Assembly: GCA_039881145.1 (NCBI GenBank)
Contig: JAYKKI010000027.1
Location: 21,277,001 to 21,341,000, forward strand
Origin: Druceiella hillmani
Lineage: Eukaryota; Arthropoda; Insecta; Lepidoptera; Hepialidae
Length of the DNA stretch: 64,000 nt
Direction: 5' to 3'
In this document: positions 58,150 to 64,000 of the stretch, one piece after another
How the letters are laid out: each line of letters begins with the position of its first letter
Position numbering within the stretch: position 1 is the stretch's first letter
The notes under the pieces: generated by a model
What the model was told of the DNA's origin: nothing
The model's input: only the letters and a program-made list of their open reading frames with translations
Database searches by the model: none
Position numbers and translations under genes: made by a program

Positions 58150-59508
58150 TATTTATTTCGAGATTAATAGTGTTTGAATATATCGCTCTGATATTATAAT
58201 ATTTTATTCACGTTGTATCTTGGCTTTGAATTTTAAGATGTAGAACATATAATGTAGTTAGATATTTATTAAGTATTAAGAAATAATATTTCTAAGGTTT
58301 CGTAATAAAAAAGTTCGCTGGAATATTGTTGTTCTCAATTTTCTATTGACATTATTGTTTCGTAGCAGACAAGTTATATATTTAAAATTAAAAATTTAAG
58401 ATTATAATAAAAAAAAAACAATCAAATGGATGGTTTGAATATATTAAAGATTTCGTGAACTGGCCACGTTATTTAGTATTACGTTGCTGCTGCAGAACAA
58501 ATATCTTGGTTTTAACACTTGGTTTTGAAGAAACGTTTTGATACACGTTTTGATGTAGATTTAGTTTAGGTATTAAACTATATAAGGTATTGCATGTATT
58601 GCTTATAGTTTCTGAGAAACAGCCGATGATATCAGAGTTAATTTTTGTATCATAAAGTTTTTGAACATCCTAGTCTGCAGAGTAAGACGTTGGCATGCCA
58701 AAATTATGTTTTAATTTTTGTTTAAATTGATTATACATATTTTTGGCCTATCAAGAAAATATAAAGGCTTACATTTTTTATATGTTTACAAAGTTTCATG
58801 AAAGAAAATCTTACAGTTTCCAAAGTATTTGATAGTTGTGCCGTAGTTGTTTTGGTTACTATTTTCTTCAAACAGATTGATAATTTTTTGCAGTAAAAGA
58901 AATAGCACTATAGAATTGTAACTTTTTTAGGTATATTTTAAAATAGTTCTAAAAATATAGAATATCAAAATTAATAGATTTATCGCATGGCAAAGGCAAG
59001 GAACACGCTTTGAAAATGTTCCCATAAATTAATTTAAGAAGTGTGAGTTTTATATTGTCCGATGAATTTGTGTAATTTTAGGTATTTAAGCATTTTGGCT
59101 GTGTACTGTGCATGCAACTTTTTACATATTTGAAGCTGAACCATTAGTATGGAAAATTCTCTTATGTTTAAGTACTCAAAATAATGTCTTTGTTAGCTAA
59201 CAAATGTTCGACTGTCTGTCAACCGACAACTAATTAACAAAAACCGTTTAACCTTTCATGTTACAGTAAATATATATATTGTATAAGCAGTTTAAAACTC
59301 TGAACGATGTTTTTGGCTTAATACCAACAGAGGAAAGTAACTCTACTTCTACAAACTTCCTATGAAAGCGACAGAAAATGATCTTTGACTTAGATTGATA
59401 AGAGTTTAAAATATGCATTTTATTGACAAAACACGCCTTCATAATTACTAATATAATTAGGCGATAGCAGCCTTTAACGAATTGCATCTGCAACTTATTT
59501 TTAAACAC
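58150..59508. other. AT-rich gene-free stretch
   Basis: An 86-codon minus-strand frame at 59248-59508 has no recognisable motif. Nothing else seen. Confidence 0.45.
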
Positions 59509-59695
59509 TGGGATGGCTTCAAATACCTCACGTATAAATAAATGCAGGAAAGAAAATATAGGTTAAAAGGTCGGTAGTAAGAAAATTTAATTTGATGGCT
59601 TGGATGGCTTCAAGTACCTCACATATAAATAAATACAGCAAAGAAAAAAAAAAGAAAATATAGGGTAATAGGTCGGTAGTAAAAAAATGTAATAG
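59509..59695 (+). repeat. Direct duplication, about 93 bp x 2
   Basis: GGATGGCTTCAAATACCTCA at about 59511 and GGATGGCTTCAAGTACCTCA at about 59603. Each is followed by ATATAAATAAATrCAG, AAAGAAAATATAGG and AGGTCGGTAGTAA. The second unit has an extra poly-A insertion. Confidence 0.9.
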
Positions 59696-61159
59696 CTCTA
59701 TTTATTTCGTCAATAGTTTTGGTATCTGCCCTTATTCGCGCATGTATAAGAAATGGAAAAGTAGAAATCTTATCGGAATTAATAACGTTACTAATTTTTA
59801 AAATCCGTCTGGAGTTCATTTAAATATTCTATACATTTATTTTCGTTGACGTTTTCGTAAACAATTTTTTGTGTTTTTTTTTCAGATTGCAAATTTTATA
59901 TTTTTGATCCATTCTTAAAATATAATAGCATGAAATGAGAAAGCTTTACAACAGTCGCCCATTCATTCGTCCACATGACTAATAGTCTGTCGGCCCGTCT
60001 ATTATAATCTTTACGGAGACTGTCTAATGAAAATTTCAATTAATGTGTTGCGAAATATAAAAACAAAACATATCTTAATGTGTACAAGTAAAGTGGAAGC
60101 TGTTCCTTTTTCGCATATCGGATTGAGTGGGATACATTTCATACTTCATTGAAGCAAACAAAATAAGTTTCATGTGTTTATGAATATTAGTGAATTTTGA
60201 TTGATAACTTTTTTTTTTATATCAAATAAGAAAGTCTGTCCCCTTGACTAACATTATGATCACGGCTATAAGACTTGAAATATATATAATTGTAAATTGA
60301 ATGTCCAAAATTGTGAAAATTGTATGTCCATTAGAGGTACCTAAAGCAAATTTCCATCACAAAAAGTAATTGATTCTACGGCGCGTCAGTGCATCGTGGC
60401 ACTACATCATTGCTGGATATATTATGTACCCTCATGAAAAATTACAATAAGTTTCGAAAATAAAAATAACATGGTAGGTTTCTCACATTTTAAATTATGA
60501 GATCTGAAATGAGTTTCTTTTTAACGGGGCTAATTTTTTTTTTAAAAATACGACTTCCAAATTCTTTTTTCGTATTCTCAACTTTAGAAGTGATTACGAG
60601 CTAATGCAATAATATTGGAATATATTATGGTATTGAATTGATTTTAGTCACATTTCTATTGACTTATGAATTGACGGAATACGGGAAAAGGTTTAAAAAA
60701 ATATTTTGTTTTAAATCTATGGCCCTAAAGACTGGGAAGCTACTGGGTTGAATCTGGAATTTGAATAAACTTTTCACTTATATTAATCAACATACAGTTA
60801 GTCATATATTTTTAATTTTTATTAATCAACATACATTTAGTCATATAATTTTAATTTCTATAGCACATCTAGTTATAGAAAAGATGCAGTGTCATTGACG
60901 CTATAGTATCAGACATAATCGTATGCGATGGAGCAATTGTAAATTATTATTAACTATCTGGTTTTATGAGATAAAATTGGAATAAGAATATTTCCCATCA
61001 AATTTCACTTCAACTTTACGCGAATAACAGCAGCAGTTCAATGGATTCCAGTTTCTAATTTCACATGTTTCCCGATACAACGTCGGTTTTCCACGTACTC
61101 ACATAATAAAAGTCTCCATATGCTACATTTACCGTAACAACATAATTACAGTAATATTT
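59696..61159. other. AT-rich gene-free stretch
   Basis: Includes a direct duplication of about 39 bp at 60780-60860 (TATTAATCAACATACAkTTA twice) and a more balanced patch at 59945-60030 (CAGTCGCCCATTCATTCG). No gene. Confidence 0.5.
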
Positions 61160-61460
61160 AACAAAATAAAAACCAAAATTCCATCTCTCATTACGACCGA
61201 AATTTACGAAGAACAAATGGCCCGCGACCCCCTCAATTACGACAAACTGCCTAATTACTGGCCCAGACCGCGCACGTCCGCATTAACTGCCGGTTAAAAT
61301 TAACTAGCATTACGATGTCGTACGGATAACGCAATCAAACTACGAAGTTATTTATTAACTATTTAATCCTGTAGCTACAGAGTATTCCCCATACGGCGTC
61401 GAGATTATTCAAATGCTCCGAAGGTAATTCATACGCTTTAGAATTCGGAGCGTTGGTTTT
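61160..61460. promoter_or_regulatory. GC-richer island with homeodomain-type cores (putative regulatory element)
   Basis: Composition is near balanced across about 300 bp in strongly AT-rich surroundings. There is no open frame, simple repeat or match elsewhere in the window. It contains several TAAT/ATTA cores in non-repetitive context: CTCAATTACGAC, GCCTAATTACTGGCCC, GTCCGCATTAACTGCC, GTTAAAATTAACTAGC. Such composition is common in conserved noncoding enhancers near developmental genes. This is inference only; an old transposon fragment is an alternative. Confidence 0.3.
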
Positions 61461-62954
61461 GTGGCACTGTGGCTATGAATATTTTTTGAGACGACAGAAT
61501 AATAAGTTTCTCAGGAAGTAAAAACAAACCTTAAGCTGTATTTAGTTATTAACTCAAAACAATTAAAAAAATTAAATACAGGAAAAATAGTTTCACCTTC
61601 ATCTTCGCTTGAGCAATTTGCAATAAAATGACCCTTATGACAAACAATTTATGACAACTAACCACATGCTGAATTTTTTTTCTGTATTCAGTTTTTGTGT
61701 ATAATTCTCTAAAACATAAGTTTGCTCTAGTTACAATGGTTTAACATGAACATACACTCTATGTCTTTAACTACCTTTACTTTTTTAGTTATTGCTTATT
61801 CCATCACTTCCACTCTTTAAATTGGCATAAAAAATGAAAAAAAATTGTTGACAGTTCTGTGCCCGTAACATTTCTGCATTGTATCAAATCATATGTTTCT
61901 ACACATTAGATTTATGATATGTATAGAATTAGATAAGAATGCGTTTATAACGCTTAAATTTACTGCGCAGTGGAGTTTTTTTGGGTATTTAACCGGCTTA
62001 TGACAACGAGTTCGGTTGAAAAGTGTATTTACCGTTTACTGTAGTATGTGGATGAGGGGGTAAGATTAGTTTTAACGGTTATTCACATTACACTCACAAA
62101 AAGGTTTTCTAATCTTTATTCCCATTTTATCTTGCCTTGCCTGATTCCTACCAAAAAGAAAACATTTACCAACAATTTCAACACCAGTAATGTTAACAAC
62201 GCTATACGACACACTATCACCACTTGACGTGACCCTTTTTGTATTGTGCAACCAGAATCTGTTCATAGATATAAGAAGACCCTTTGTTAGTTTTATAAAA
62301 TTCCGAGACATCTCTCTGAAAATTTTGTGTATAAAAGCATAAAATTTTAGGGCACGGTAATAACCACTATGTTTCGAGTCTTACTGACACTGCTTCTTTT
62401 ACCCGGAGTTCTTAGTTGCTATTTTGCCATAACTCAGTTCCAGTGAATAACGGAAGTTTGATTTTATCTTATAAGAAGGGACTTCTAAGCGCGTGGCAAG
62501 ATGTGTTACTAATGTAAAGTTATTACAATTGATATTTGGCAGCAAAAATCGTTAAATTGTAGCTCTTACTTACTCACTTACAAATCATCAAAACCTATAG
62601 ATTACTACCAAAAGAGCTTAAAAATGTGTTTCCTATGAGGTACGAATAAAGGAGGAAGCCAAAATCCGAAAATTGGTCGCTGAAAACAACAACAAAGTTT
62701 ATAACGTACTATCAAGTGTTATATATGCGTTTCTGTGGCCATATATACGTACTGTAGCAATATCAACGTTTCTAAACAATACTGGATAGTTAAAAAACTT
62801 TATTTAAAATATAACTCCTTGGTTTTGAACTTCTTTAGTTTAAAAATGGATATTGTTTTACAAATACTTGTGAAATTTACGTAGTCCGGTTTAAAACACC
62901 TAAAACAACTTTTGTCCCGTTAAATTTTGTCTTTAAGGAAAAAATTTATTTTAT
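61461..62954. other. AT-rich gene-free stretch
   Basis: A 79-codon minus-strand frame (62072-62311) has balanced composition in part but no recognisable domain. Nothing else identified. Confidence 0.45.
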
Positions 62955-63062
62955 TTTTAGGCTTATAAAAATACTTACCATATTCGGTAAGTATTTTTAT
63001 AAGCCTAAAATATATAACTGTTAAAACTATAATACCTGTTAAAAAATACTTACCGAATATAA
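62955..63062. repeat. Hairpin with a third arm
   Basis: TTTTAGGCTTATAAAAATAC plus TTACC (62955-62979) is followed after a 6 bp loop by its exact 25 bp reverse complement (62986-63010). A third segment at about 63043-63062 (AAAATACTTACCGAATATA) is again the reverse complement of the second arm's TATTCGGTAAGTATTTT and keeps the loop bases. Two alternative foldings are therefore possible. Confidence 0.9.
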
Positions 63063-64000
63063 AACATGTTGTCGGAGAAAAAATCGAGTTTGGTTTCCGG
63101 AGTTGAATTCTCAAACCTTTTCTATAGTAAGTTGTATGCAGCTAGTCATTTTATCATAAATTTTATTCTGTGTACGGTAGTCCTGTGTACACTATTAGAG
63201 TCAGATAAAACATTAGGCAGCAGGTAGTAGCTTATTGAGAAAAGCTTATTTTTTATAAAGGTGATGAAAGCAAGTTTATAAAGATGTTTTCTCAAAAAAT
63301 TTGAACAATATAAATGAGTAATGTGACTAACTATTATTTGAAAGAGCTTAAGGAAAAAAAGGAAATTAGTGAGCAAAGAAAAAGTTAAAATAAATATGAA
63401 AAATAGATTCAGTAATTCTATTGAATCTTATCAGTCATTAAACCCTAAACAAAAAGAAACTTCAGGCAAATCATTACCAAACTTGTGAAAAGATCGAGAT
63501 TCCTCTTTAAAAACGTAATCGTAAAACGTAGTGAGATAAAAACAGCCATTTTATTGCAGAACTTTACTAGAAAAGTGTAAATGAGTGAGTTAGAGTTTTA
63601 CGTCGAATTTATTGGAAATTATTTCTATAGAAACCTTGAACTTAGTCGCGGTGGATAGTTTTATAATATTTATTATTTTAACAACCAAAGTTACGCAAAG
63701 AGAAATTTTAGCATTTTTATATATTCATCAGTGGCAAAGCCATATTAAAAAGAATTTATCAGGCTATTGGCTGTTTTCATACTGTTTTAGCACAAAATTG
63801 GCACGCAATCAGTTGTATCAACAATGTAATATAGTATGATAATTGAAAATGTAAAATTTATTACATATTTTGCTTTCGGCTAGAGAAACCCTTGTTTTCA
63901 TGGTATATTTTGATAACGGTACAAATACTCTTTTGGCGTGTGACAAGGCATTTGATAATACTTTTTATCAGTTTTTTCTCATATAGTTAGATTTTATTAA
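63063..64000. other. AT-rich gene-free stretch at the window end
   Basis: Short frames of 75-76 codons occur on both strands without recognisable content. No repeat from elsewhere in the window was detected. Confidence 0.45.

Overview
This window looks like intergenic or intronic DNA from a large, very AT-rich animal genome, most likely an arthropod and probably an insect. The evidence is the A+T-rich composition, many long (AT)n and (AC)n(AT)n microsatellites, tRNA-derived SINE copies with recognisable B boxes, and a short repeat family whose 3' end resembles insect Helitron-like elements. I could not assign a species. I found no protein-coding gene, true tRNA, rRNA or CRISPR array. The longest open frames are about 100 codons, low in complexity, and unlike any family I know; the longest ones lie inside repeats.

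Layout. From 0 to 24 kb there is AT-rich sequence with scattered diverged repeats: family R1 near 0.5, 5.6 and 13.3 kb; R2 at 6.2 and 8.8 kb; R3 at 14.2 and 18.3 kb. The same stretch holds short local duplications, several hairpins, a SINE at 20.4 kb and a GC-richer block at 21.2 kb. From 24.3 to 27.4 kb there are two satellite arrays, one of 101 bp units and one of about 220 bp units. The second is interrupted by a foldback insertion whose more complete relative sits at 28.4 kb.

From 29.3 to 42.3 kb a unit of about 6.5 kb is duplicated head to tail. The copies are diverged at their left ends and almost identical at their right ends. Each carries a 429 bp foldback element with 120 bp inverted arms and an 88 bp near-perfect palindrome. 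A diverged fragment of the unit's right end recurs at 43.9 kb. From 44 to 53 kb there are GC-richer islands, two SINE copies, a 69 bp satellite, further R1 copies and a cluster of Helitron-like copies.

From 54.35 to 58.15 kb two GC-richer arms of about 430 bp face each other as inverted repeats around 2.9 kb of AT-rich DNA that contains a 176 bp x3 satellite. The arms share a 38 bp block identical in both. They could be ancient transposon termini or duplicated regulatory DNA. The last 6 kb holds small duplications, a GC-richer island with homeodomain-type TAATTA cores, and a three-armed hairpin cluster. With no genes visible there is no pathway to describe; the interest lies in repeat architecture and possible cis-regulatory islands.
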